Part shown: one piece after another, positions 14,641-21,737 of the stretch
How positions within the stretch are numbered: the first letter of the stretch is position 1
How the letters are laid out: each line of letters starts with the position of its first letter
From: Halorussus litoreus
GTDB lineage: Archaea; Halobacteriota; Halobacteria; Halobacteriales; Haladaptataceae
Direction: 5' to 3'
Assembly: GCF_003382685.1 (NCBI RefSeq)
Contig: NZ_KZ859519.1
Location: 1-32,156, forward strand
DNA: 32,156 nucleotides
Notes under the pieces: model-generated
What the model saw: only the letters and a program-made list of their open reading frames with translations
Database searches by the model: none
What the model was told of the DNA's origin: nothing
Made by a program: the position numbers and the translations under genes

Positions 14641-14711
14641 CAAGTAGCGGACAGGATTGAAATCTAAGTCCTGAAGCTAGCCACTGCTTGAACCGAGGCG
14701 TGACCGCACCG
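14641..14711 (-). repeat. Copy B of the dispersed element shared with 6034-6113
   Basis: On the minus strand it begins with the same 15-mer as copy A (14711 to 14697), then CAAGCAGTGGCTAGCT. CAAGTAGCGG (14641-14650) and CCACTGCTTG (14681-14690) can pair with one wobble and one mismatch, so copy B, like copy A, is bounded by an imperfect stem. Confidence 0.6.
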
Positions 14712-14723
14712 CACAGTACGGCG

Positions 14724-14798
14724 ACCGCATAGCACCTCAACCGCATAGCACCTCAACCGCATAGCACCTCAACCGCACAGCACCTCAACCGCACAGTA
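14724..14798 (+). repeat. 16-bp tandem repeat, about 4.7 copies
   Basis: ACCGCATAGCACCTCA occurs three times exactly (14724-14771). One copy with T to C follows (14772-14787), then a partial, diverged copy (14788-14798). No spacers, so it is not a CRISPR array. Confidence 0.9.
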
Positions 14799-14827
14799 CC
14801 GCGAGAGCCTCTCAGGCCCCCAGTCTC

Positions 14828-14851
14828 GGTGGTCGCATAAAAGCGACCACC
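14828..14851. repeat. Hairpin with 9-bp arms and A/T-rich loop
   Basis: GGTGGTCGC-ATAAAA-GCGACCACC, a perfect inverted repeat about 112 bp before the enolase-superfamily gene. It could be a stem-loop or a protein-binding site. Confidence 0.6.
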
Positions 14852-14962
14852 TCCCTCGCGCGATGTGGCGCGACACGAAGTGAACAACTCTCCTGGAAAA
14901 TCGACCAAAACCCGATTTCGCAGGGGACAACGACTATCCCGGTCGCGGTCCTCGGGTCAGAT

Positions 14963-16006
14963 ATGAGTCTCTACGAGCAGGTTGCCGACCTCCCGCTCAC
15001 GGTCGAGTCCGTCGAGTACGAGCGCCGCGAGCGCGAGACGACCAAGTTCACGCGGGCGACGACCGTGGTCTCCCTGTCCGGTCCGGGCGAGGACGGAGAC
15101 AACCGTGGCGCGGGCGAGGACGTGACCTACGACGCGGACCTCCATCTCATCCCCGACGAGTTCGACCTCGCAGGCGAGTACACCATCGACTCGTTTTCGG
15201 AGACGGTCGACTCGCTCGATCTGTTTCCCGGCACAGAGTCCGCCGAGGTCGACGACCACTTCCGGCACTACCGCCAGTGGGCGTTCGAGAGCGCCGCGCT
15301 CGATCTAGCGCTCCGACAGGCCGACACTCACCTCGGGGCCGAACTCGGCCGAGCGTACGACCGCGTGCAGTTCGTGACCAGCCCGCCGCTGGGCGACCCG
15401 CCGAGCCTCGATCGCGTCGCCGCGTGGCGCGAGCGCGACCCCGACATCGAGTTCAAACTCGACGCGGACGACGGCTGGACCGACGACCTCGTGGCCGAGC
15501 TCGCCGACGCGGGCGTGCGCGTGGTCGATCTTAAAGCTCTCTACGAGGACAGCGAGGTCGCGGGGAGCGCGAACCCTGCCCTCTACCGCAGGGTGGCCGA
15601 AGCGTTCCCCGACGCGATTCTGGAGGACCCGGCGTGGACCGACGAGACGGCGACCGCGCTGGATTCTGCCCGCGAGCGCGTGTCCTGGGACTTCCCCATT
15701 ACCGGCGTCGAGAGCGTCCGAAACCTGCCGTTCGAGCCCGCGTGGCTGAACATCAAGCCCTCCCGATTTGGCTCGCTCTCCTCGCTGCTCGACACGATCG
15801 ACTTCTGCGAGGAGCACGAGATTCAGATGTACGGCGGCGGCCAGTTCGAACTCGGCGTGGGTCGCCGACAGCTCCACCTGCTGGCGTCGCTGTGCTACCC
15901 CGACTCGCCGAACGACGTCGCGCCGACCGAGTACAACGACCCCGACCCGCCCGCGGAGCTTCCGGGCAGCCCGCTGTCAGTCGGCGAGGTCCGCGGGTTC
16001 CGATAA
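14963..16006 (+). CDS. Enolase-superfamily enzyme (mandelate racemase / muconate lactonizing type)
   Basis: 347 residues. The barrel-end residues of the superfamily can be followed: K165 in FKLDADDGW, metal ligands D189 (VVDLK), E221 (ILEDPA) and D243 (WDFPITG), and the catalytic Lys K265 in LNIKPSRFGSL. The chemistry expected is abstraction of a proton alpha to a carboxylate; racemase, epimerase, dehydratase and OSBS-like activities are all possible. The second lysine of the usual KxK motif is Asp (D167), so the substrate or mechanism may differ from standard OSBS or dipeptide epimerases. The N-terminal capping domain (1-130) has an acidic insertion (GPGEDGDNRGAGED). It ends 23 bp from the convergent histidine kinase gene. 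Substrate unknown. Confidence 0.82.
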   Translation: MSLYEQVADLPLTVESVEYERRERETTKFTRATTVVSLSGPGEDGDNRGAGEDVTYDADLHLIPDEFDLAGEYTIDSFSETVDSLDLFPGTESAEVDDHFRHYRQWAFESAALDLALRQADTHLGAELGRAYDRVQFVTSPPLGDPPSLDRVAAWRERDPDIEFKLDADDGWTDDLVAELADAGVRVVDLKALYEDSEVAGSANPALYRRVAEAFPDAILEDPAWTDETATALDSARERVSWDFPITGVESVRNLPFEPAWLNIKPSRFGSLSSLLDTIDFCEEHEIQMYGGGQFELGVGRRQLHLLASLCYPDSPNDVAPTEYNDPDPPAELPGSPLSVGEVRGFR

Positions 16007-16029
16007 ATCGGTCGGCGACGCCAGCAGAC

Positions 16030-17625
16030 TCAGGCCGTCGAAATCTCGAAGCGCGCGCCCGGCCGGTCGCTCTCATCTCTCACGCCGCTCCCACTCTCGC
16101 TGTCCGTGACGCCGACGTCCCACTCGTGGGCGTCGACGATGCTCTTCACGATGGAGAGGCCCAGCCCCGACCCGTCCTCGGCCGTGGTGTGACCGTGCTC
16201 GAACACCTTCTCTCGTTCGTCCTCGGGGATGCCTGTCCCGTCGTCTTCGACGAAGAAACCGTGATCCAGCGAGCCGACCCGAACGGTGACGCTCTCGCCC
16301 GCGTGCTCGACGGCGTCGTCAGTCTTCGACTGACTGCTCGTGGAACCGTGTTCCACGGCGTCCTCGCGAGTGTGCGAGCGAGGGCTTGTCGAGCCGTGCT
16401 CGACGGCGTTCCGGAACAGGTTTTCCAGCAGTTCCTGAAGTCGACCGCCGTCGGCCTCGACGTCGCCGAGGCCGTCATCGACTTCGAGGCTCGCGTCGCC
16501 GGTCGAGACGGTCGACCACGCCCGCCGGACGACGGCTTCGAGGTCGACCTGCTCGGTGTCGTCGACGTCCTGACCCTGGCGAGCCAGTTTCAGCAGGTCC
16601 TCGATGAGCGACTCCATCCGGCCGAGGGCGTCCCCGGTCTTCTCGAAGTGGTGGTCCTCGCCGGTCTCGCTGGCGAGTTCGAGGTGGCCCTGTGCGACGT
16701 TGAGCGGGTTGCGGAGGTCGTGGGAGACGACGCTGGCGAACTCTTTGAGCCGCTTGTTCTGGCGCTCGACCTTCCGCTTTCGCTCGCGGCGCTCGGTCAC
16801 GTCGCGGGCCGACCCGAGGTACGCGAGGTGGCCGTTGTACGTGATGGTCTGCACGCTGAGTTCGACGTAGCGCACGTTGTCACGCTTGCCGCGGACGCGC
16901 AGCTGGTAGTGGTTCCTGGCGTCGTCGTCGATCTCCCGGTCGGCGAGGAGCTGGCGGACGCGCTCGCGGTCGTCCTCGTGGACCAGGTCCCAGACCGCCA
17001 TCCTGACGAGCTCCTCTCTGCTGTAGCCGGTGAGCTCGGTGCATCGGTCGTTGACGAACTGGAACCGGCCATCGCCGTGGATGAAGATGGCGTCGTGGCT
17101 TCCTTCGACGAGGGTCCGGTACTTCTCCTCGCTCTCCCGGAGCGCCGACTGGGAGTCGATGCGGGAGATGACCTCGGTGACGTGGGACATCAACAGTTCC
17201 GCAAGTTCGAGGTCGTCCGCGTCGAACGCGCGGGCCTCGCGCGAGCCGGCCTGGAACACGCCGTAGTCGCCGAGCGGGACGCTGAGGATCGACCGGTACT
17301 GCTCCTGTACCGGTTCGGCTTCCTCCATGGTCCGGACGTCCGGGATGACGAACGACTCGCGGTTCAGGAACGTCCGGCCGGCCAGCCCCTTGTCGGCTTC
17401 GAGAGCGTCGTAGCCGTCGTTGGGCATCTCCGAGGAGGTCGCCTTCGGGACGAGATAGCCGTCCTCCTCGACGTCGATACCGCAGATGTCGAACTCGAGG
17501 ATGCCCTCCGCGGCGTCGACGCCGAGACGGTACACCTCCTCCTTGGAGTGGCAGGCCTCCATCTCGGAGGCGACCTCGTGTAGCTCCTCGATCTTCCGCT
17601 TTTCCTCGCGTAGCTGTTCACTCAT
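16030..17625 (-). CDS. GAF-PAS sensor histidine kinase
   Basis: 531 residues, soluble. Order of domains: a short coiled N-terminus, GAF domain (about 12-155), PAS domain (about 163-282; SHDAIFIHGDGRFQFVNDR), HisKA with the phospho-acceptor H302 (FASVVSHDLRNPLNV), and HATPase with N box N406 (ENLFRNAVEH), G1 DDGTGIPE (461-468) and G2 GSGLGLSI (485-492). No receiver domain and no neighbouring response regulator, as is common in haloarchaea. Between N box and G1 lies a tandem repeat: AVEHGSTS at 407 and 423 and AVEHA at 438, lengthening the ATP-lid region. Signals are probably redox or small molecules, but the sequence does not say which. Two TATA-like boxes lie upstream (17750-17757 and 17820-17829, minus strand), predicting a leader of 100-170 nt. 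Confidence 0.92.
   Translation of the reverse strand: MSEQLREEKRKIEELHEVASEMEACHSKEEVYRLGVDAAEGILEFDICGIDVEEDGYLVPKATSSEMPNDGYDALEADKGLAGRTFLNRESFVIPDVRTMEEAEPVQEQYRSILSVPLGDYGVFQAGSREARAFDADDLELAELLMSHVTEVISRIDSQSALRESEEKYRTLVEGSHDAIFIHGDGRFQFVNDRCTELTGYSREELVRMAVWDLVHEDDRERVRQLLADREIDDDARNHYQLRVRGKRDNVRYVELSVQTITYNGHLAYLGSARDVTERRERKRKVERQNKRLKEFASVVSHDLRNPLNVAQGHLELASETGEDHHFEKTGDALGRMESLIEDLLKLARQGQDVDDTEQVDLEAVVRRAWSTVSTGDASLEVDDGLGDVEADGGRLQELLENLFRNAVEHGSTSPRSHTREDAVEHGSTSSQSKTDDAVEHAGESVTVRVGSLDHGFFVEDDGTGIPEDEREKVFEHGHTTAEDGSGLGLSIVKSIVDAHEWDVGVTDSESGSGVRDESDRPGARFEISTA
16303..16407 (-). repeat. In-frame tandem repeat inside the histidine kinase gene
   Basis: Encodes residues 407-441. 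Three units of 15-16 residues each start with AVEH (two with AVEHGSTS) and are separated by PRSHTRED and SQSKTDD. It follows directly after the N box of the ATPase domain, where most kinases have one copy of NAVEH. Confidence 0.75.
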
Positions 17626-17949
17626 TGTTCGTGTTCAATTCTCGTTGCCGGACGGACGGACCGACCTCCCGCGCGCGAACGCGTCGGAGACCGCAGCCTC
17701 TGGAGGGGAAGACGCTGCGGGCTCCAAACTGAGAGATGCACCCAGTAGCGAATTTTCACACAGGGTGTTCGGTTAATCCAATCCATCCAGTCCTCACTAT
17801 GCTCGCCAAGACACCCCACCCTTAAAATAGATGCTGTTCACCGCCGAACTACCGGCAGTCGTCGCCGACCTCGCGCACGGTCTCGTCCGAGAATGAGATT
17901 CGGGAGTTGGTACCGGATCCCGAACGCCGCGCCCGGGTTTCGGAACCGG
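17626..17949. other. 324-bp region without a supported gene
   Basis: Lies between the kinase start and the end of the 56-residue gene. It holds two leftward TATA-like boxes, GAAAATTC (17750-17757) and CTATTTTAAG (17820-17829). Short frames here have no domain character. Confidence 0.5.
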
Positions 17950-18120
17950 TCACCACTTCGTCTGTCCGTCGTCGGTGACCTCGCCGAGCCACAGCAGGTG
18001 CGCGTACGGAACGAACGCGAGGAAGTCACCGTTCCCGTCGTGGAGTTCGACGCCGGTTTCGCCCCGTTCGTACTCCTCGCACGGGATCTGCTCGCCGTCG
18101 GAGATCTGAGCTTTGTACAT
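17950..18120 (-). CDS. Small acidic hypothetical protein, 56 residues
   Basis: 56 residues starting MYKAQISDGEQIPCEEYE and containing a beta-rich core (GVELHDGNGDFLAFVPYAHLLWL) before a charged tail ending TKW. The composition is normal for a haloarchaeal protein (acidic, few Arg). The residues encoded upstream of this ATG are Arg/Pro-rich and do not look like protein, which sets the start at 18120. No clear TATA box lies at leaderless distance; AAAAATTCC at about 18196-18204 (minus strand) would give a leader of about 50 nt. It is divergent from the HalOD1 gene. Proteins of this kind are conserved in haloarchaea as far as I recall, but I know of no function. Confidence 0.65.
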   Translation of the reverse strand: MYKAQISDGEQIPCEEYERGETGVELHDGNGDFLAFVPYAHLLWLGEVTDDGQTKW

Positions 18121-18253
18121 CGACCGTACCGGCAACGGCGGCGGACAAATGGCTGTCGGCGGGGCGGACTCCTTCGACGGGAGCCGTCCGCGCGCGGAAT
18201 TTTTGTTGACGCGATGCAGTAATTGCGGTACATAATTGACGGAAACGAAAAGT

Positions 18254-18261
18254 GAGTTTTT
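18254..18261 (+). promoter_or_regulatory. TATA box of the HalOD1 gene
   Basis: GAGTTTTT, centred 29 bp before the ATG at 18287; supports that start rather than an in-frame ATG 51 nt upstream. Confidence 0.45.
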
Positions 18262-18286
18262 CACCAGTTCGTGGACTGTACAAGCT

Positions 18287-18682
18287 ATGGGGGATCGGAA
18301 CGAAAGCCGTAACGAGAGAGACGTCGGACAAGAGGACGATAGAACCAGCGAACAGCGCGACGCGGACGACGCCGACGGCGAACGCGGGGCGGGGGACGAC
18401 GACCGGATCTACCACCGGAAAGTCACTCCCGACGCCGAGGAGGCCAACCAGAGCCTGCTCAGACTGCTCGCCAACGTCGAGAACTGCGAGGTGACCGATC
18501 TGCCGCCGCTATACGAGCAGATCGACCACATGGTCGAGCACCTGTTCACGCAGCCGCCGCCCGACGACGCGCAGGCCGAACTAACGTTCTCCTATCACGG
18601 CTACCGCATCGAACTGGATCAGACGGGCAACGTCTCGCTCATGAAACTCGCCGAGCGGACGCCGGTCGAGTCCGAGGAGTGA
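18287..18682 (+). CDS. HalOD1 output-domain protein
   Basis: 131 residues. A disordered, highly acidic N-terminus (about 1-50; Asp/Glu/Arg) leads to a HalOD1 domain (about 58-125): LLRLLANVENCEVTDLPPLY, then HMVEHLF and the strands AELTFSYHGYRIELD and GNVSLMKL. HalOD1 is a haloarchaeal domain proposed as an output module of signalling proteins; here it stands alone without a receiver. The start at 18287 follows a TATA box at leaderless distance. It is divergent from the 56-residue gene, and the nearby kinase (16030-17625) makes a signalling link possible but unproven. Confidence 0.88.
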   Translation: MGDRNESRNERDVGQEDDRTSEQRDADDADGERGAGDDDRIYHRKVTPDAEEANQSLLRLLANVENCEVTDLPPLYEQIDHMVEHLFTQPPPDDAQAELTFSYHGYRIELDQTGNVSLMKLAERTPVESEE

Positions 18683-18692
18683 GTGGTCCGCG

Positions 18693-19469
18693 TTATCCGG
18701 AGCGGACCACCGAGACTGCCCTCCCGAGCGCCCACGCGAGGCCGAACGCGACTGCGGTGATGACGACGTGGTTGCCCACGAGGCTCACGACCGCGCCGAT
18801 GGCGTAGGCCGAACTGTCGAGGTCGGGCGTCAGCGTCCCGGCGTACAGCTTCGCGGCGTACCACGCCGCGAGCACGCCCGCCGCGAGGTAGGGCGCGCGC
18901 CGCCCCGCGACGCCGACCGGACCCGGGGCGTCGAACTCCCGGAAGACGTCGGCCCGAAACGCCACCGGGACGTAGAGGAACACCAGCGCGTACACGAAAC
19001 TCGAACTCAGGACGCTCTCGGCCCCGCCGGCGTACCGGCCGACGATGACCAACACGACCGACACCGCGAGCGTCAGAAACGAGTACATGAACACGGCGTA
19101 GCCGAACACGTGGAGGTACGCGCCGTGCTCGCGCGCCCGGGCCGTGCAGCGATAGGCGCTCCGGATGGCCGCGAACGACGTGAGCAGGAACAGCAACAGC
19201 ACCGCGCCGACCGGCCCGCCGGTCCCTTCGCCCATCGACTGCTGGAATCGCATCAGATACACCGCGAGCGCGCCGAACACGCCGATGGTAGTGAACAGCT
19301 GGTGATTCGAATCGAGGAACTCCTCCAGCGACGGCGGACGCTCGGGGGCCTCGGCAGCCGCAGGGCGCTCGCGAGTTTCGTCGTCGCTCCCGGTGTCGGC
19401 GTCGGCATCGACGCCGGCGTGTGCGAGATCGTCGTCCTGCCGCGCCGCGAGCGCTCCCCAGCGACCCAT
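18693..19469 (-). CDS. Polytopic membrane protein of unknown function
   Basis: 258 residues. A charged cytoplasmic N-terminus of about 60 residues (Asp/Glu/Ala-rich, ending PSLEEFLDSNHQLF) is followed by about six hydrophobic segments, among them TIGVFGALAVYLMRF, GAVLLLFLLTSFAAI, FMYSFLTLAVSVVLVIVG, FVYALVFLYVPVAF and VVITAVAFGLAWALG. No family motif is recognised. The ATG at 19469 is chosen because TTTATA (19494-19499, minus strand) lies 27 bp upstream; the frame continues 35 codons upstream without plausible sequence. It converges with the HalOD1 gene and diverges from the MutS-family gene. Confidence 0.8.
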   Translation of the reverse strand: MGRWGALAARQDDDLAHAGVDADADTGSDDETRERPAAAEAPERPPSLEEFLDSNHQLFTTIGVFGALAVYLMRFQQSMGEGTGGPVGAVLLLFLLTSFAAIRSAYRCTARAREHGAYLHVFGYAVFMYSFLTLAVSVVLVIVGRYAGGAESVLSSSFVYALVFLYVPVAFRADVFREFDAPGPVGVAGRRAPYLAAGVLAAWYAAKLYAGTLTPDLDSSAYAIGAVVSLVGNHVVITAVAFGLAWALGRAVSVVRSG

Positions 19470-19493
19470 GGGTAGGCCAGTCCGACCGAGTCG

Positions 19494-19499
19494 TATAAA
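19494..19499 (-). promoter_or_regulatory. TATA box of the membrane protein gene
   Basis: TTTATA on the minus strand, centred 27 bp before the ATG at 19469; sets the start. Confidence 0.6.
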
Positions 19500-19575
19500 G
19501 GCGGCGTGAGCCGTTCCGGACAGGTCCGCCGTCTGTTCAATTCGCTCCGACCCGCACTCAGTCACGTTCTGCAAC

Positions 19576-19583
19576 CATTAAGA
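19576..19583 (+). promoter_or_regulatory. TATA box of the MutS-family gene
   Basis: CATTAAGA, centred about 28 bp before the ATG at 19607; fits a leaderless transcript. Confidence 0.5.
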
Positions 19584-19606
19584 GGCGGGGGCGCCACCCC
19601 TCGGAT

Positions 19607-21448
19607 ATGCGACTGGAGGAGTACTGGGGCGTCGGGCCGAAGACCCGCGAGCGCCTCGAAGCCGACCTCGGCACCGAGCGCGCAGTCGAGGCCATCGAGT
19701 CCGGCGAGGTCCGGACGCTCGTCTCGGCGGGGCTCTCCCGGGGTCGAGCGACCCGCATCCTCCGGCGGGCCAACGGCGGCGAGGGGATGGCGGTGCTGTC
19801 GACCCGGGACACCCGCGCCGTCTACAAGGAACTGCTCGACGTGGCCAGCGACTACGCGGTGACCGAGGACGCGGCCGACCGCATCCGGGTGCTGACGCCG
19901 CTGATGGACCGCGAGACGGCCGGGGACCGACTGGACGGCGTGATGGCCGCGGTCGAATCGTGGCGCCAGTTGGACAGCGGGGCCCATCGCGCCTCGGAGA
20001 CGAGCGGTGGAACCGCGAATGCCACCCGCGAAGCGGTCCTGACGGCGTTCGCGGAGAACGCCGAGGACGACGCCGTCGGCGGGGAGGAGGCCGCGGTCCG
20101 GACGGTGCTGGCGCTCCGCGAGGCGGGACTCTCCGAGGGCGCGTTCGCCCGAATCGCAGACATCGACCGCGACGACCTCGAAGCCGCCGCGGGCGCGCTC
20201 CGCGATCTCGACGGCGGGAACGTGGCCCGCGGCGTCGACGACGAACTGGACGACCTGCGGGACTCGCTCGACGGCGTCGAAGCCCTCTCGGCGGACTCGC
20301 TCGACGCAATGGCCGAGATTCGTGAGGAGGCCCGCTCCGGCGCGGAGTTCTCCGAAGTCGTCATCGACTACGTGTCGAGCGAGACAGACGCCGGCTACCA
20401 GCGGGTGCGCGACGCCACGCCCGACGAGGCCGCCGACGCTACGGACTTCGTGAACGCCACGCTCCGTGAGTTGGTCGCCGATCTCCGGGAGACCGTCGAG
20501 GAGCGCGAGCGCTCGGTGGCCCGGCGGCTCAGGGGCCGCATCGCGGAGACCCAAGAGGCCATCGACGCCGCGTCCGCCGCAGTGTCGGACCTCGCGTTTC
20601 ACCTCTCGCTGGCTCGCTTCGCGGTGGACTTCGACCTCTCGCGGCCCACGTTCGTCGAGTCGGGCTTCGCGGTCCGCGGAGCGCGGAACGTCTCGCTGGT
20701 CGCCGGCGGTGAGGAGGTTCAGCCGGTGAACTACGCGGTGGGCGACCACGACGTGTTCGGCGGCGACCCCGCCGCGCCGGCGGACTCGAACGCGCACGCC
20801 GGCCCCTCACCACCCTCGGGCGACCGCGTGGCCGTCCTGACCGGCGCGAACTCCGGCGGGAAGACGACCCTGCTGGAGACGCTGTGCGGGGTCGCGCTGC
20901 TCGCCCAGATGGGCCTGCCGGTGCCCGCCGAGCGCGCGGAGGTGTCTATCTCGGACGACATCGTGTTCCACCGGCGACACGCTAGCTTCAACGCGGGCGT
21001 GCTAGAGTCGACCCTCCGGAGCATCGTCCCGCCGCTGACCGAGGGGTCGAACACCCTGATGCTGGTCGACGAGTTCGAGGCCATCACCGAGCCGGGGAGC
21101 GCCGCGGACCTGCTCCACGGCCTCGTCCGGCTGACGGTCGACCGGGGCGCGCTCGGCGTGTTCGTCACCCACCTCGCGGACGACCTCAAGCCGCTTCCGG
21201 AAAAAGCGCGCAAGGACGGCATCTTCGCGGAGGGGCTCGACCCGGACCTCGACCTCGTGGTCGACTACCAGCCCAGATTCGAGACGGTCGGCAAGTCGAC
21301 GCCGGAGTTCATCGTCTCGCGGCTACTCGCCAGTTCGGACGACCGCGCGGAGCGGGCCGGCTTCGAGACGCTCGCCCGCGCCGTGGGCGAGGAAGCCGTC
21401 CAGCGCACGCTCGACGATTGGACGCCGGAAGCAGGCACGAGCGACTGA
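19607..21448 (+). CDS. MutS-family ATPase (haloarchaeal MutS5/MutS2-like)
   Basis: 613 residues. A DNA-binding ATPase related to mismatch-repair MutS. The N-terminus has a helix-hairpin-helix-like stretch (YWGVGPKTRERLEADLG, about 6-22) instead of the MutS mismatch-reading domain. A long alpha-helical core and clamp region (about 80-370) follows. The C-terminal ABC-type ATPase has Walker A GANSGGKT (413-420) and Walker B LMLVDE (D488, E489), then ITEPGSAADLL and GVFVTHLADDL. There is no Smr nuclease domain at the end. Short MutS homologues without the mismatch domain (MutS2, MutS4, MutS5) act in recombination control, junction processing or ribosome rescue; which applies here is unknown. It has its own promoter and no MutL partner nearby. 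Confidence 0.87.
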   Translation: MRLEEYWGVGPKTRERLEADLGTERAVEAIESGEVRTLVSAGLSRGRATRILRRANGGEGMAVLSTRDTRAVYKELLDVASDYAVTEDAADRIRVLTPLMDRETAGDRLDGVMAAVESWRQLDSGAHRASETSGGTANATREAVLTAFAENAEDDAVGGEEAAVRTVLALREAGLSEGAFARIADIDRDDLEAAAGALRDLDGGNVARGVDDELDDLRDSLDGVEALSADSLDAMAEIREEARSGAEFSEVVIDYVSSETDAGYQRVRDATPDEAADATDFVNATLRELVADLRETVEERERSVARRLRGRIAETQEAIDAASAAVSDLAFHLSLARFAVDFDLSRPTFVESGFAVRGARNVSLVAGGEEVQPVNYAVGDHDVFGGDPAAPADSNAHAGPSPPSGDRVAVLTGANSGGKTTLLETLCGVALLAQMGLPVPAERAEVSISDDIVFHRRHASFNAGVLESTLRSIVPPLTEGSNTLMLVDEFEAITEPGSAADLLHGLVRLTVDRGALGVFVTHLADDLKPLPEKARKDGIFAEGLDPDLDLVVDYQPRFETVGKSTPEFIVSRLLASSDDRAERAGFETLARAVGEEAVQRTLDDWTPEAGTSD

Positions 21449-21737
21449 TCGGGGGTTTTGGACGTTTAGCAAGGGACTGTTCAGAAACGCGGGACCAGTT
21501 CTCAGCTTCGCTCGGTGGATCAAACGTCATCCTGGTGGACTGAAAGGGCGAGGGCGGTCGGCAAACCCCGGCGATGCAAGCACTGCAGCGACCGAAGGGA
21601 GCGAAGCGCGCAGCGAGCCGCGGGAGCCGAGCGGCCGAGGGCTTTCGAGGCTAATACTGCAGTTCTCGCTTCTCATTAGAACACAACTGCAGTGCTCCGG
21701 GGATAACTCTAAGTTTCGCTGCTATGTGTGGTGTGGT
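21449..21737. promoter_or_regulatory. Spacer with paired ACTGCAGT palindromes before the amidohydrolase gene
   Basis: A GCGACCGAAGGGAGCGAAGC-type tract (about 21586-21650), often seen between haloarchaeal genes, precedes two copies of ACTGCAGT (21656-21663 and 21686-21693). Their centres are exactly 30 bp apart, and the copies also form a 9-bp inverted repeat (ACTGCAGTT / AACTGCAGT). The likely TATA box (about 21703-21713) lies just downstream, about 30 bp before the ATG. The layout suggests an operator bound on one face of the helix. Confidence 0.45.

Larger units (their letters stand above)
14459..14962. other. 504-bp gene-free, repeat-rich region
   Basis: No convincing gene. From left to right it holds an 18-bp direct repeat in a degenerate GCGGTCGCGG-rich tract, copy B of the element also found at 6034-6113, a 16-bp tandem repeat, and a 9-bp hairpin. 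A leftward frame over the GCGGTC tract would encode a run of Ala/Thr/Ser and is not a credible protein. No clear TATA box was found for the downstream gene; ACTATCC near 14933-14939 is the best candidate. Confidence 0.65.

Noticed and set aside
14724-14798. Possible CRISPR array
   Set aside because: The repeats are contiguous 16-bp units without unique spacers, and no cas genes are present.
15634-17583. 649-codon rightward open frame opposite the histidine kinase
   Set aside because: Antisense to a complete kinase with all catalytic boxes; the composition is not protein-like.
17626-17650. GTTCAATTCTC as a tRNA T-arm
   Set aside because: No cloverleaf partners (acceptor, D or anticodon arms) can be found around it.
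17622-17819. 65-codon leftward frame upstream of the kinase
   Set aside because: No family features, and its ATG lies directly beside the TATA-like box, upstream of the predicted transcription start.
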